A stretch of 64,000 nucleotides of DNA from Pomphorhynchus laevis (Eukaryota > Acanthocephala > Palaeacanthocephala > Echinorhynchida > Pomphorhynchidae): the NCBI GenBank assembly GCA_012934845.2, contig WNNJ02000253.1, forward strand, positions 97,952 through 161,951. Direction: 5' to 3'. The notes below the pieces were generated by a model. The model worked only from the letters and a program-made list of their open reading frames with translations, was not told where the DNA came from and ran no database searches. Below are positions 43,896 through 55,900 of this stretch, in pieces (positions within the stretch are counted from its first letter, which is position 1; each line of letters opens with the position of its first letter). The translations under genes were made by a program, and so were the position numbers.

Positions 43896-46800
43896 TGTTG
43901 GAAGCTCAGGCACCCATGGACAAGCTTTTTAAACACGAGATATTTACAACGCTAGTCAACACAGCTAAATCGGAAAACTCGTGGACTCATTGGAAACGGC
44001 GTTTCGAAAAGTATCTGTCAAAGGTTCCCTACTTAGAGGAAAACGATAAACTGGATGTATTGATCAATCACGTTGCTCCTAACGTTTACAGTTACATTTC
44101 GACAATCAATGATTACGCTCTTGCTCTCAGACGACTCGACGACCTATACTTGAAGTTAAGAAACGACTTATTTGCACGTTTTTAGCTTAGCACGTGTAAA
44201 TAGCTACAGAATCAGTCGATAGACGATTTCATCCGAGCGTTAGATCAACTTGCAAAGAATTGCGAATTCAAAGAAGTCAATGCAGACGAGCATCGCTGCT
44301 TGTGCGTCCGCGATGCTTTAATTTCAGGACTAAGTTTGGGTGCGATTAGACAACGATTGCTTGAAGTGCCTCAACTCACATTGCTGACGGGAGTTGAAAA
44401 GGCCAGAACGCTTGAATCGGCTCAGCTGAACGCGGAAGCATACCGAATAACATATATTCATGTGTCAGCAGTCTCCGACCAAATTGTCGCGGGAGAGGCT
44501 TCGTCACCCTGTGCCGCAGTCTCGTATTCACAATCGGCATGCTTCTTCTGTGGTCGTGAGAGACACCCACGAAGTAAATGTCCTGCCAGGCTTGTACACT
44601 GTCGAAAATGCAATAAGTTTGGCAATTGTTCTATTGTCTGCCGGTCAGATCCTGCTGCTCTATCTCGTTCTGCTGCTACAACTACAGAAGCGACTGATCA
44701 ATTTCCATCTGTAGCTACGCTCTCATTATCTACCACAATATCCGATGATATAGCCTAAGCAAAAATTCAAGTACGCATTAATAATTGTCACGTGACGGCA
44801 TTGATAGATACGGGGAGCGGTGAAAACTTCAATAACTCTGCCGTGGCGTTACGCTTGAAGTTACGACGAAGACCCTACATGCATAAAGTTATATGGCGTC
44901 CAGTGACTACGGATCTGCTATACGTTTCTGCTGTGTGGCTGATGTATCTATCAAGGAAGCAGTATATAAGTCGGTCCGCTTGTGTCTCAATAATTTATGC
45001 TATGATGTAATTCTGGGACATCCATTTCTCTCGAGTCATGAATCATTCACTATTAAATTTTGCGGAGGTAGACCGTCGCTGTCTATAGGAGCTGTTTGTA
45101 CTATCAAGGTTCAGACACTTTCTCCTCTTTCGTCCCTGACAACCGAGTGCCACCCAGTTGCGGTAAAGTCCAGACGCTATGCACCGTATCATATGAAGAT
45201 AATTAAATCAGAAATTTCGAGGATGTTGAAGGAAGGGATAATTGATAGGTGTCAAGCAACGTGGAGGGCACAAGTCGTCGTGGTCAATAGTGATAGAGGC
45301 AGGCCGCGGCTAGTTGTTGATTACTCCACAACCATTAATAAATTTACGCTGCTCGACGCTTACCCTCTACCGCGCATCGATACGATCGCAGAGCAAATCT
45401 ATAGTCAATTCGACCTTAAAGGGCATTTAATCAATTGGGACTCCAACCGGCCGATCGCCAATTTACGGCGTTCGAAGCCAATTAAGCATTATATCAGTTT
45501 AAACGACTTCCTTTTAGACTTATGAATGCTCCAGCTGTGTTACAGCGTGTGATCGACCAGATCATTCAAACAGAAAATCTAAAGAGTACTTTTGCATATC
45601 TTGACGACTTGGTGGTATGCGGCCATTCTGCTTCGGATCATGACTACAACTTGGGTAAACTATCGAAAGCTATCCAGAAATACAATATAACTCTAAATGA
45701 CGAAAAGTGCAAAAAATTTGTTCTTCGCCTTAGCATACTCGGCTATGTAATCGAACACAATCAAGTTCACCCAGATCCAGCCCGTACTAAGACACTACAA
45801 AACATGACGGAACCAACGTGTGAAAGAGAGATGAAAAGACTGTTAGGGATGCTAGCACATTATTCAAGATGGATAAAGAATTATTCCGAAGAATCCGACT
45901 CTTAATCGAATACCAATCGTTTCTGTTGCAGCGCGAAGCAGCCAACACCTTCCAAGACATTCGCCGTGATGTTATGAATGCGATACTTACAACAATAGAT
46001 CTCACCAAGTTGCTCACTGTAGAAACGGATGCATCTAATCACGCGATAGGAGCAGTTCTGTCACAAGATCATCGCCCCGTCGCTTTTTTCTCGAAAACTC
46101 TCCAGGCATCAGCCCGCACGTATTATTTGATTGAAAAGAAAGCAGTAGTTATCGTCGAAGCATTTAAATCATGAAGACATTACCTTGTGGGAAAACATTT
46201 CCGAGTAATAACAGACAAACGTAGCGTTTATTTCATCTTCAAGAAGAGCCATCGTAGCCGAATCAAGAACGAAAAGTTAACTCCGTGGACGATGGAACCA
46301 GCGGCATTCTCATTCGATATAGCTTATCGTCCAGGCTCCGAAAATCATAATGCTGATGCGTTATACAGGATAACCTGTTCCGCCTGTACGTCTAACGATC
46401 TAATCAGATTGAGATAAATTCATTATACATACTGTCACCCCGGCGTAACGAGGTTGTATCACTTCGTAAGAGCAAGGAATTTACCATTCTCAATTTCCGA
46501 GATACGTCAAGTTATTTCAAATTGTCCAACGTGTGAGAGGCTAAAGCCGCAATATCATAAGATACAGCCAACCCAGATGATCAAAGCTACCCGACCTTTT
46601 GAAAGGATTTCCATGTACTTTAAAGGTCCCCTTCCTACTCACAACAATAACCGATATCTGCTCACAGTGATAGACGAATTCTTGAGATATCCATTCGCGT
46701 TCGCATGTAGTGATATGTCTGCCGACACGGTAATTTAGTGTCTGAATAGCCTATTTTTCTTATTCGGTCTTCCGGTGTGTGTACATTGCGATCAAGCGCT

Positions 46801-47569
46801 CGCCTTCATAGCCAGAAATTTTAAGTCCTTCCTTTTACGACATGGGATCGCACTAAGCCATTCGAGCCCGTACAACCCGACAGGAAATTCTCAAGTAGAG
46901 CGTGCGAACGGTACTATTTGGAGAACGATCGAACTTGCTGTAGCAACACGAAAGCTCGATATCACGCGGTGGTAGTAATATCTACCTGTTGCTCTTCATT
47001 TAATACGATCATTGTTGTGTGTGGCCATAAATTGCACGCCACAGGAGCGATTCTTCAAGTTTGAAAGACGAACAAGCTCGAAAAACAATGTTCCACAATA
47101 CCTTCTGAATCCGGGGTTAGCCGTGCTGAAGCGACACAATACGTCGAGCAAATATGATAAAAAAACGGAAATTGTGAGGCTCGAGGAAAGCAATGCTAAA
47201 ACAGCGCATGTAGAACGACTCGATGGGTCAAAGACCGTTGTGTCTCTGAAGCACCTGGCTTAGTTCCCGCACGTGGACGACGAGAATAGTCACTGTCAGC
47301 CTTCGATTCCGTGTGGTCTTGATACCCTCGTAAATGGTTCACCAACGCCGTCACTTCATGATAATATGAGCATTTTGGACGATAGCACGATGTCATTTCG
47401 TGGGGACGAGATAGATACAGATAACGTTTCAACGTCGAAGTCTCATCACCTAGATCACAGCACTACCGTTCTCAAGACGCCAGAGTAAGCAGGTATGGCA
47501 GAGAGATGAAAACACCCAAATACTTACAAGACTACGATCGAAGTTCTTAACAGAAGTCTGGGAGAGTCA

Positions 47570-47691
47570 TATAAGGAAATAACTTGTAATTAACTTGTAA
47601 TAATTTGTAATAACTATATATTTGTGACTGATATTACTTCGTTGTATTTCTGGATAGTTAAATAAAGATTATAGACTTGTCATTTACTACA
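47570..47691 (+). repeat. 3' LTR of the second Gypsy-type element
   Basis: Matches 43776-43881 apart from scattered substitutions and an extra TTGTAAT-type insertion near its start. It ends CATTTACTACA. Confidence 0.88.
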
Positions 47692-47739
47692 ATCATATAT
47701 CCGTTGTATTTCAACATAACGTTTTATCCGTTATATTTA

Positions 47740-47979
47740 TTTTGCAAAATATACAAAAACAAGAAAAATTACAAAAAAATATGATTCTGAAGTTGTAAGA
47801 AAAAATTTAAGAAAATTTTATTTAATATTCAAAGTATCGTGTACTTTTTCTCTAAACATTCAATAATATGACGAGAGACTATCTAGTCGAAAATATGTTT
47901 AATCTAGATCAAAAATTTTTCTCTTACAACTTCAGAATCATATTTTTTGTATTCTTATTGTTTTTTCCAGTTTGCAAAA
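47740..47979. mobile_element. Foldback/MITE-like element with about 65-bp terminal inverted repeats
   Basis: Arms 47740-47805 and 47915-47979 are reverse complements with few mismatches and small gaps. The core block ATATGATTCTGAAGTTGTAAG is shared exactly. Both ends are the palindrome TTTTGCAAAA or nearly so. The interior is about 110 bp with no frame. It may be a non-autonomous DNA transposon. No clear target duplication was seen. Confidence 0.65.
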
Positions 47980-48084
47980 GCAATATTCACTTATGATATT
48001 AAAATAATATTTATTTATGAAATTGGAATACTTTATGAAGTTGAAATACTTATGAAATCAAAATATTTATTTATGAAATCGAAA

Positions 48085-48541
48085 TATATAATACATTAAA
48101 TAATGAAATTTTAAGAATTGCAACAATATGTAATGATATTGGCTTTCTTCAAAATCATTTAAATAATTTAATAGATGCATATTTTAAAAAAGTCACTAAA
48201 AAATACAATCAAGCAGAAAATAGTAAAATATATAAATCAACACAATAATATAAAGAATAAATTTAATATTAATGTTAAATGTTAATAATATTATTAATGT
48301 TATTTAATATTAAATTTCCAATATTAATGATAAATAAAGTATACATCATGCATACCATATAATATAATACATTAAATAATGAAATTTTAAGAATTGCAAC
48401 AATATGTAATGATATTGGCTTTCTTCAAAATCATTTAAATAATTTAATAGATACATATTTTAAACTAGGTTACTATAAAAATAACATCAAGCAGAAAATA
48501 GTAAAATATATAAATCAACACAATAATATAAAGAATAAATT
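48085..48541. repeat. Direct duplication of about 165-180 bp, offset about 276 bp
   Basis: 48085-48250 and 48361-48541 share ATACATTAAATAATGAAATT, TGCAACAATATGTAATGATA and CAAGCAGAAAATAGTAAAAT with few differences. One frame reads LNNEILRIATICNDIGFLQN, loosely like the linker after the RT of Penelope-like proteins, but too short to call. Confidence 0.8.
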
Positions 48542-48584
48542 AAAACTCTTAAGTGGCAAATTTTTATGGATGGATAATAAATAA

Positions 48585-48965
48585 TATACTTTGCATTAGA
48601 ATAAGATACTAGATAGTTATTTCAGAGGAAATACGTCATTAGTATGTATTTGGCCCCGCTGCTATGTTGGGTAGAGGAGTTAGGGGCCGAAACCTGATAG
48701 CATAGCAGTTCCTCCTGATGACCTCTAATTCTTATTCTGATACAACGTCTGTTATTTATTAGTCAATTCATAAAAATGACGTTTATTTTTAATTTTATTT
48801 ATTTTATTTTATTTTTTATTTTTTAACTTGATTTAAATTATAGAAAATCTAAAAACAATTATTAATTTTATTATTTAATTATTAAATTTTGATTTAGCAT
48901 TATTATGTTTTGTTTATTTTATAATTATATAACAATACGTAGACTCAGTTAGCTGATTTAATTTA
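48585..48965 (+). repeat. Dispersed repeat, copy 2
   Basis: Inverted match to 778-1095. It has the same G+C-richer core (GGCCCCGCTGCTATGTTGGG, TTAGGGGCCGAAACC) and the same outer blocks. Confidence 0.65.
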
Positions 48966-49598
48966 TTAAATCAGAATACTTATTTATGAAATCAGAATAT
49001 TTATTTATGAAACCAGGATAATCATTTATGAAATCAGGATAATCATTTATGAAATCCTAATGTACCAAAATTAATTTCCTTGAAATATTTGTGTTTGATG
49101 TATTTTTGATGTATCAAGGAACAATTATAATGCTTTATAAAATGAAACCCAGTATGATAAAGTCCACAAAATATTAGATGATAAACGATATTGATCATTG
49201 ATCAATATCTACCAGTGCCTTGCCTTGTTGGTATTCGATTCTGTTCTATAAACCTTGATTAATCGGACTTTGGTAGCAAAATTAAATTAATTGACATTCA
49301 AATAATTTTGCATAATAATGTAAATGACTACAAGTAGTTGCTTATTTTATAAAATTGAAATGAATGAACCAAATTTTAGTATTTTTCAAAGTTTAACAGT
49401 TCAGAATACCTACGAACCTACTTTTCCTTTTAAAATAAGTATTTAAATATACTGTTGTTATTAAAATACACTAATTTATTAAAATGCTACTTATTAAAAT
49501 ACAAGGTATTAAATTTTCTGTTTATTTCTATTTACAAGAAGAGTATTACCTTAATGGTCCATGCCATATAATAAGCCATATAAGTTTATACCATATAA
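48966..49598. other. AT-rich region, nothing recognised
   Basis: Contains short repeats of the type TTATGAAATCAG (48985-49050). No frame or domain was seen. Confidence 0.4.
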
Positions 49599-49614
49599 GT
49601 TTAACACGTTGTCA

Positions 49615-49904
49615 AACGTGTTAAACTCGTTGCATTATTTCGACTGGGTAAGCGTGATACACTTAGTAATAGGCCGCGTTTACTCAAGGCCGTATTTAGA
49701 GAGCAGTAACATGCTGAGTTAATTCTTCGGAATTCATATCGTTTAAAAGGATCCCATGTTAGTCTCTTAAAAGATCTTGACGCTATTCAAAGGGAGAAAT
49801 TGTCTCAAGCTAAGAAAGAACTTGCATCTCGTGTTGCACTTGGTAAGATCAATCTATGTGTGCAAAATTTTCAAGTAGTGAGGCGACGCATTCGAATCAG
49901 TTGA
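49615..49904 (+). CDS. CR1-like LINE ORF1, C-terminal remnant
   Basis: The translation contains KRVKLVALFRLGKRDTLSNR, PRLLKAVFREQ, then SYRLKGSHVSLLKDLDAIQR and KINLCVQNFQVVRRRIRIS. This is the C-terminal RNA-binding region typical of CR1/Jockey ORF1 proteins. One in-frame stop follows VFREQ. The stop TGA at 49902-49904 overlaps the ORF2 start (49856) by 49 nt. The N-terminal part was lost to 5' truncation. Confidence 0.75.
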
Positions 49905-52810
49905 CCCCCACTAGATGTATCGCCTCTCATGAATGTGAATGGTTTTGGCAAGGTCATACAGCATATAAGTGCCTAGCTGATTTGGGATCTGAAGTGTGTC
50001 AGATTGCTAGAGATGATATTATTACTCGCACTGGTGTGAATAAAAGTCATAGTATATTTTATTGTAATATTCGGAGCTTGTTACAGAAAGTCGACGAGCT
50101 TAAGTTTAGGATCGAGTCTGTTAATCCAATTATAGTTGGTATTACAGAATCTTGGCTTAATTGTGATGTATCCGATGCTGAGGTATCCATCCCAGGCTAT
50201 TCTTTGTTCCGTAGTGATCGGATAGGGGGTAGGGGTGGTGGCGTAGCTCTCTTTATGAGAGACGAAGTTAAGGTGCACGTTTTGAGTAAGTCGTCTATTG
50301 ATAGAGTTGAGAGTTTGTGGTGTCAGGTTAAGTTTGATAACAGCTCACCCATCATACTGGGTCTTGTGTATCGTGCTCCTAAGGCAATATCTAAGAAACT
50401 CATTGAAGAGATAGAGTTGTATACGCGAGGAGATTGTGATACTGTGATAATTGGGGATCTGAATATGCCAGATGTTGAATGGACTTCGAATACGGTTCTT
50501 CCTACTTGTGATAGTGAATCTTGTGACCTTATGGAGTGTTTTGCTTATTGTGGTCTTGCTCAATTTGTTGATGTACATACTCGCTTTTCAAGTTGTAGTT
50601 CTTCCCTTCTTGATCTTTGCCTATCGACAAACAGTCAATTAATCAGTAGTATCCAATATGATTCTCCTGTTGGTTTGTCTGATCACTGTGTAGTTAAAGT
50701 TTTGCTAAATATACAAATGAGGGTGTTTCATCATGCTCGGTACAAACGTCAGATTAATGTTTTTCGGGCGAACTATGATGTTATTATATCAAAGCTGCAT
50801 AGAGTAAGTTGGCCTGATCCGGCTGTTGTCGGAGTTGACGAGGCCTGGGATCATTTTCGCGTGACGCTTTATTCTCTAATGGTAAAATTCTCACATTTGA
50901 AGTCTAAGACTAGTCGGAAAAGCGCTCGTTGGTTTGATACTGAGCTGGCTACTGCGATGAAGGCTCGTGACTTCAGTTTCAAATGCTTTAAGGGTGGGTT
51001 TTGTGAATATGGTGTTTATAAGCAGGCGAGAAATTTCTTCAATTCTTTAAAGCGACATAAGCGCTATTTATTTGAAAATGGTCTAGCTCATAGTTGTAGA
51101 CATGATCCCAAAGCTCTCTTTCTATATGTGAATAGTAGTAGGAACGCTAATAAAACAATTGGCTTATATTTTGATAGCGTTATTGAAGACGACCTTGCTG
51201 AGATGTTCTTAAGTCATTTTTACTTGTACAAAGAGACTACAAACGAGTATTCTGAACCTATCCAGAACAGTGAGACGATAAGAGGTGCTAGTGTTTCATA
51301 TCCTAATTTAGACATAGCTAATTTGATAACTCCTAAGAAAGTTTTAGCTGAACTGCATCGTCTTAAAGAGACAAACTCCAAAGGTGCTGATTTGTTACCT
51401 TCGATATATCTTCGTCGAATAGCAGACTCAATATATACACCACTTTGTAACATATTTCGACAATCTATTATTGATACGAATCTTCCAAACGAGTGGAAAC
51501 AATCGATCATTCACCCCATCTTCAAAAAGGGTGATAGATCTTCAGTAGACAATTATAGACCAGTAAGTATTACTTGCTTATGTTGTAGAATGTTAGAGCG
51601 AATTATACATGGTTATATGGTCAAGTTTTATAGTGAGAATAATGTAATAGCTTCTGAGCAACATGGTTTCCGTAAGGGTTATTCGACAGTTACTAATCTA
51701 CTCGCTGCCCATCTTGATTGGTCAGCTAATAGAGCCGTATCAATTGCTACTGACATCACATTCTTCGATTTCTCTAAGGCATTTGACAGAGTAGACCATA
51801 GATTCCTCCTAAATAAACTAGAGAAAAGTGGCATTCCATTTTTGCTTGTTAGATGGATTGAATCGTTTTTAAGCAATCGTAGTTATTGTGTGCATGTAGA
51901 TAATTTTTACTCTTCTTCGCGGCCATGTAATATAGGGGTGCCTCAAGGTTCAGTATTGGGTCCATTGTTATTTAGTGTCTACATCAACGATATCCCGGAA
52001 TTTATTGATTCTCGGATGCTTTTATATGCAGACGATTTGAAAATCTGGCGGGCAATTCGTTCACCCAATGATATAGTCAAACTGCAACGGGATATCGATG
52101 AAGTCGAAAATTGGGCTCTGCTCAATAGGTTGATTGTAAATATATCAAAATGCAAACATTTACGTGTTCGTGGCGGAAATGCTCAATCTTTAGTTAATTA
52201 TAGCTTTCAAAGCAGTGATATAGAACGAGTGAACAAATATAAGGACTTGGGAGTGTGGATAAACAGTGATTTCAGTACCGTCACACATACTGAACATGCT
52301 TGTTCAAATGCGTTGGGGATAACCGGTCAACTTCGACGCACTTTCATTGCACTCAATCAATTTGCCCTACGTCCGCTAATCTTTGCTCATGTGTTGAGCC
52401 GTCTTCTATATGCTGCGCCGTGTGTGTATCCCCAAAATTCAAAAGAACATATTAGTTCAGAGAGGGTACTTCATAGAGCTACCAAGCTAGCACCGCAACT
52501 GAAATTTTTGTCTTACCCTGATCGATTAAAAGCACTTAGACTTGAGACTGTCACGTGGACCCGCCGGTACATCGATATGAGTATGGTCTGGCAAATTCTT
52601 AATGATTTGGATCATCCACTTCGAGATTGTCTTCATTTGCGCTCATCCAATATCCTCCGAGGCCATGGTTTAACCCTGCGACGTGAAATGATAAGAAAAT
52701 CACGAGCTGTCCGATTTGATCGGCGAGTTGTATCTCTGTGGAATAGGCTTGGAGAGTCAACAGTGTGCAGTAGCAATATCAACGAATTCAAAAAGAAATT
52801 ACGGATATAG
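49856..52810 (+). CDS. CR1-like LINE ORF2: apurinic-type endonuclease and reverse transcriptase, intact
   Basis: 984 codons, uninterrupted, from ATG 49856. Endonuclease motifs: IFYCNIRSLLQKVDELKFRI (catalytic Asn), IIVGITESWLN (catalytic Glu), RGGGVALFMRD, LGLVYRAP, VIIGDLNMPDVEW and VGLSDHCVVKVLL (SDH). RT motifs: SIIHPIFKKGDRSSVDNYRP, ITFFDFSKAFDRVDHRFL (motif A), GVPQGSVLGPLLFSVYINDI (motif B) and MLLYADDLKIWRAI (motif C, YADD). The C-terminal segment has VLHRATKLAPQLKFLSYPDR and NILRGHGLTLRREMIRKSRA. Length and motifs match full-length CR1/Jockey ORF2 proteins, so this frame could still be functional. ORF1 is truncated, so the copy as a whole is incomplete. Confidence 0.92.
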   Translation: MCAKFSSSEATHSNQLTPTRCIASHECEWFWQGHTAYKCLADLGSEVCQIARDDIITRTGVNKSHSIFYCNIRSLLQKVDELKFRIESVNPIIVGITESWLNCDVSDAEVSIPGYSLFRSDRIGGRGGGVALFMRDEVKVHVLSKSSIDRVESLWCQVKFDNSSPIILGLVYRAPKAISKKLIEEIELYTRGDCDTVIIGDLNMPDVEWTSNTVLPTCDSESCDLMECFAYCGLAQFVDVHTRFSSCSSSLLDLCLSTNSQLISSIQYDSPVGLSDHCVVKVLLNIQMRVFHHARYKRQINVFRANYDVIISKLHRVSWPDPAVVGVDEAWDHFRVTLYSLMVKFSHLKSKTSRKSARWFDTELATAMKARDFSFKCFKGGFCEYGVYKQARNFFNSLKRHKRYLFENGLAHSCRHDPKALFLYVNSSRNANKTIGLYFDSVIEDDLAEMFLSHFYLYKETTNEYSEPIQNSETIRGASVSYPNLDIANLITPKKVLAELHRLKETNSKGADLLPSIYLRRIADSIYTPLCNIFRQSIIDTNLPNEWKQSIIHPIFKKGDRSSVDNYRPVSITCLCCRMLERIIHGYMVKFYSENNVIASEQHGFRKGYSTVTNLLAAHLDWSANRAVSIATDITFFDFSKAFDRVDHRFLLNKLEKSGIPFLLVRWIESFLSNRSYCVHVDNFYSSSRPCNIGVPQGSVLGPLLFSVYINDIPEFIDSRMLLYADDLKIWRAIRSPNDIVKLQRDIDEVENWALLNRLIVNISKCKHLRVRGGNAQSLVNYSFQSSDIERVNKYKDLGVWINSDFSTVTHTEHACSNALGITGQLRRTFIALNQFALRPLIFAHVLSRLLYAAPCVYPQNSKEHISSERVLHRATKLAPQLKFLSYPDRLKALRLETVTWTRRYIDMSMVWQILNDLDHPLRDCLHLRSSNILRGHGLTLRREMIRKSRAVRFDRRVVSLWNRLGESTVCSSNINEFKKKLRI

Positions 52811-52956
52811 GATGCCATGGGGAAAGCTGCTTTTCCGTATTTGTGATACTTTTATTATATTTTCTTTTTTTTCTGCAGTGAACCAGCCAATTAAGCCATG
52901 CTTTTATGTGCTGTTGAAACATTAATAATAATATAATTATCTGATTTAATTAGATA

Positions 52957-55900
52957 ATGTTATCTAATCTATCTGAAATACTTAATACCAACAGAAAGAG
53001 ATTTCATCGTACCTTATTATACTGGGAACCGGAAAAATCAATAACTGATCATTATAATGACCTTGTATCCATTTGTCCCAGATTATTAAAAGGCAGAATT
53101 CTTTGGTGTTATTCGAAAAAACATGCACAGGACATAAACGATATTAAACAGCGTCTCGTTAATGAAAATGTGACATTTCAGATTTACAATAAAGATTTTG
53201 CGAAAAATGTACTCGGTAAATCATTCAAGTTAGTTATCATGCAACATTATGAGGCTTTAACAGCAAACATATTGTGTCAAGCTGTTGATACTTGCGAGGG
53301 AGGAGGAGTTGTGGTTCTACAATTTCCTGTTCCGCTAAATCAGTTACCAAATGTTCAAATGGATATTCACAAAAAATGGTCACTTCACAAAAACAAAAAC
53401 GCAAGGCTTAGTGATAAAGTCAGTCATAGCTTGTTTAACAAACGATTTGCGATATTACTATCTAATTATGATAACTTATCATCGTGTTCAATGAGCATTA
53501 AATTGTTACCACCGAAATCGGCTACCGGTGAGGATTACAGTTATCTAATACCCGAAGAAATTATTGATAAGGACGGAATCCTTTCACATGCAATTAATGT
53601 GTGTCAAACGTCGGATCAGGCGAAGGGTTTACTCAAACTTTTGGACAAATTATGCTCCTCTGAAATCAAAAGCCAATGCATTATGACAGTTATAGGAAAT
53701 CGAGGTCGTGGCAAGTCAGCTTTAGTTGGGATAGTTCTAGGTACAATGTTACTTGTGGAATGGAAAGGTAATCTACCTTGGAACAGCTGCATATCCGTTA
53801 CCGCAATCGATTATCCTTATGAGTTGTTTAAATTTGTGAGAAAAGTATGTGAACCTTATTTCGAAGTAAGTATGGTGCAAGATAATCGAGATCATATGCA
53901 GATATCTGGGCATAATCGAACTTGTGTTATTTGCTACATTCATTTTCATAAACTTTTTTCATCCTGTAAGAGGACCGAACTAATTGTCGTCGATGAAGCT
54001 GCCACTATACCTTTGCATATTGTAGATACTCTAATTTCCACAGGATTTCAGCGGATTATCATTTCAGGAACATGCGTTGGCTACGAGGGATCTGGAGCAC
54101 GATCACTGTGGATAAAGCAGTTAGCTAAATTAACCGTAAGTTCGGTAAATTTAACTGATCCAATCAGGTACGGCCGATTTGATCCTTTAGAAGGCCTTAT
54201 CCAACAGCTACTTTGTTTAGACGGGGATGTGGCTGATGAAAAACATAGTATCGGTAAGAGTGTTGTTGCTTATCCACCGCTGGATGATACCGATTTGTTT
54301 ATTATTAATAAAGACATAATTTTTACGAGAACTGATGACTTATCTTCAACTTTGCTAAGTCGCATTGCCTACATACTTAATAGTACTCATTACAGAAATA
54401 GTCCAAACGACTTGCAACTGCTAGCCGATTGCAATTATCATCATATTGCAATTTTAGCATCTTTAAAGTATCCTCTAAGTGTATGTACCGTACTTCATAT
54501 TGTTCAAGAAGGGCAAGTGACAGATAAGTCTCATCATCAGATATCTGGAGACTTAGTGCCCATCTGCCTGTACAATCAGTTTGCCGACGATTTTTGGCTC
54601 AACGCTCCGTCTTTCAGGATTATGCGTATTGCGACGAACCCATTATGCCAGGTAAAATTAATTTAAAATTTTTAATTTACATATGACTAGTTTATTGAAT
54701 AACCTTTAATATTTCATATATAACTTAGTAGACACGCTGGTCTACTTCACAACTTAACGAAAAAATTGTTGTTAATAATAGAACCCGTTGATCTCCTAAA
54801 TGAACTGACAAATAATTTAGCAGACTAACTTTGTTGTAAATATTGGAATGTTACAATATGACTATTTGCAGAGTATGACCACATTTTATTAACTGGTTTC
54901 TACCTTACTGATTCAGAAATTGTATCTGTTAATTATACAGGCTCACTGTTTACAAATTGGAACTATACTTCATTAATTCACATTATTTAATTCACATTAA
55001 TAGAATATAATTATCAATAATTGATATTATTAATTAGTATTAATTATTAATTATATCAATTATTAATTATGATCAATTATTTAAACTTAACAGCCCTTTA
55101 AGCTTTATGTTATATATTACAAAATCAAATAAGTATAAAAATACATCAAAATGAAATTTATTATTTAATAATTAAAAATTAATTAATAATTATAAATAGT
55201 GGCTATTGAGTTTATCCAAAATTGTATCAGCTTTCATATTACAATCAATATTCATTAATTAAAATTTTATTAATTATTATTAATAATTTATCTGAATTAA
55301 TATATTATATCAATTATAATATTTAAATAATTAATATATTTCGTTTGACAAGCTATACATTCTTCTCTTTTATCCATCTTCAATATATTTAGGGTTTGGG
55401 ATATGGTAAGCGTGCTATAAAGCTGTTACTGTCGCGAGCATGTGTAAGTCTAGGATTATCTTCACAGAATGATAATGAACTGATGAGTAAACTAAATGCG
55501 GATCATTTTAATTTTAATAAATTACCCATGTACGTGAGTGTTAGCTTTGGCCTTACAAAGAGACTTTGTAAATTCTGGCTTACCTGTGGCTTTATCCCTC
55601 TCTATGTAAGATCTGGCATATGTCAAATGACAGGTGAGAATTCATGTATAATGGTTAAATCAATTTACGAAGATCAAAGCCAGTGGCTTCAAATCTACTC
55701 CGAACAATTTGTCGACCGCTTCGTGTATCAGATTCGCATTGATCCTTTGCGCCACTTACCTGTGACGGTTTGTCAACAACTTCTGCAGCATTCATTCTAC
55801 AGCCATTTTGAAAAGCTTCAACCACAGCAAATTGAACGATTGCAATATTACAATGTCGATTTTGCAGACCATCATTTAATTCTTGATTTAATTTCACTAA

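Larger units (their letters stand above)
43536..47691 (+). mobile_element. Second Ty3/Gypsy-type LTR retrotransposon, old, broken
   Basis: Parts in order after the LTR at 43776-43881: a gag-like region with zinc knuckle (about 43916-44750), protease with the DTGS box (about 44790-44990), reverse transcriptase (about 45090-45880), RNase H (about 46010-46370), integrase (about 46430-47250), then the 3' LTR (47570-47691). It is related to the element at 6799-10600 (compare MDKLFKHEIF with MEKFLKPQIF at the gag start) but diverged. It is broken, with roughly eight interruptions. The LTRs differ by several substitutions and an insertion of about 16 bp, so it is considerably older. A third LTR copy at 43536-43641 precedes it. 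Confidence 0.88.
49599..52932 (+). mobile_element. CR1-like LINE, ORF1 truncated, ORF2 intact
   Basis: Begins in the last part of ORF1 and runs to the 3' end GAAACATTAATAATA. The 5' end is a hairpin: 49599-49610 (GTTTAACACGTT) and 49615-49626 are perfect complements, the second arm being ORF1 coding sequence (KRVKL). The last ~690 bp are nearly identical to the copy at 6755-6798 and 10601-11242. The element ends about 24 bp before the start codon of the NAT10-like gene, on the same strand. Confidence 0.9.

Noticed and set aside
48600-48740. GAAAC and CTGATGA boxes near 48688-48716 considered as a type II hammerhead
   Set aside because: A long pairing fits stem II, but there is no room for stem I and stem III has a mismatch beside the cleavage site. 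The second repeat copy at 778-1095 does not keep the boxes.
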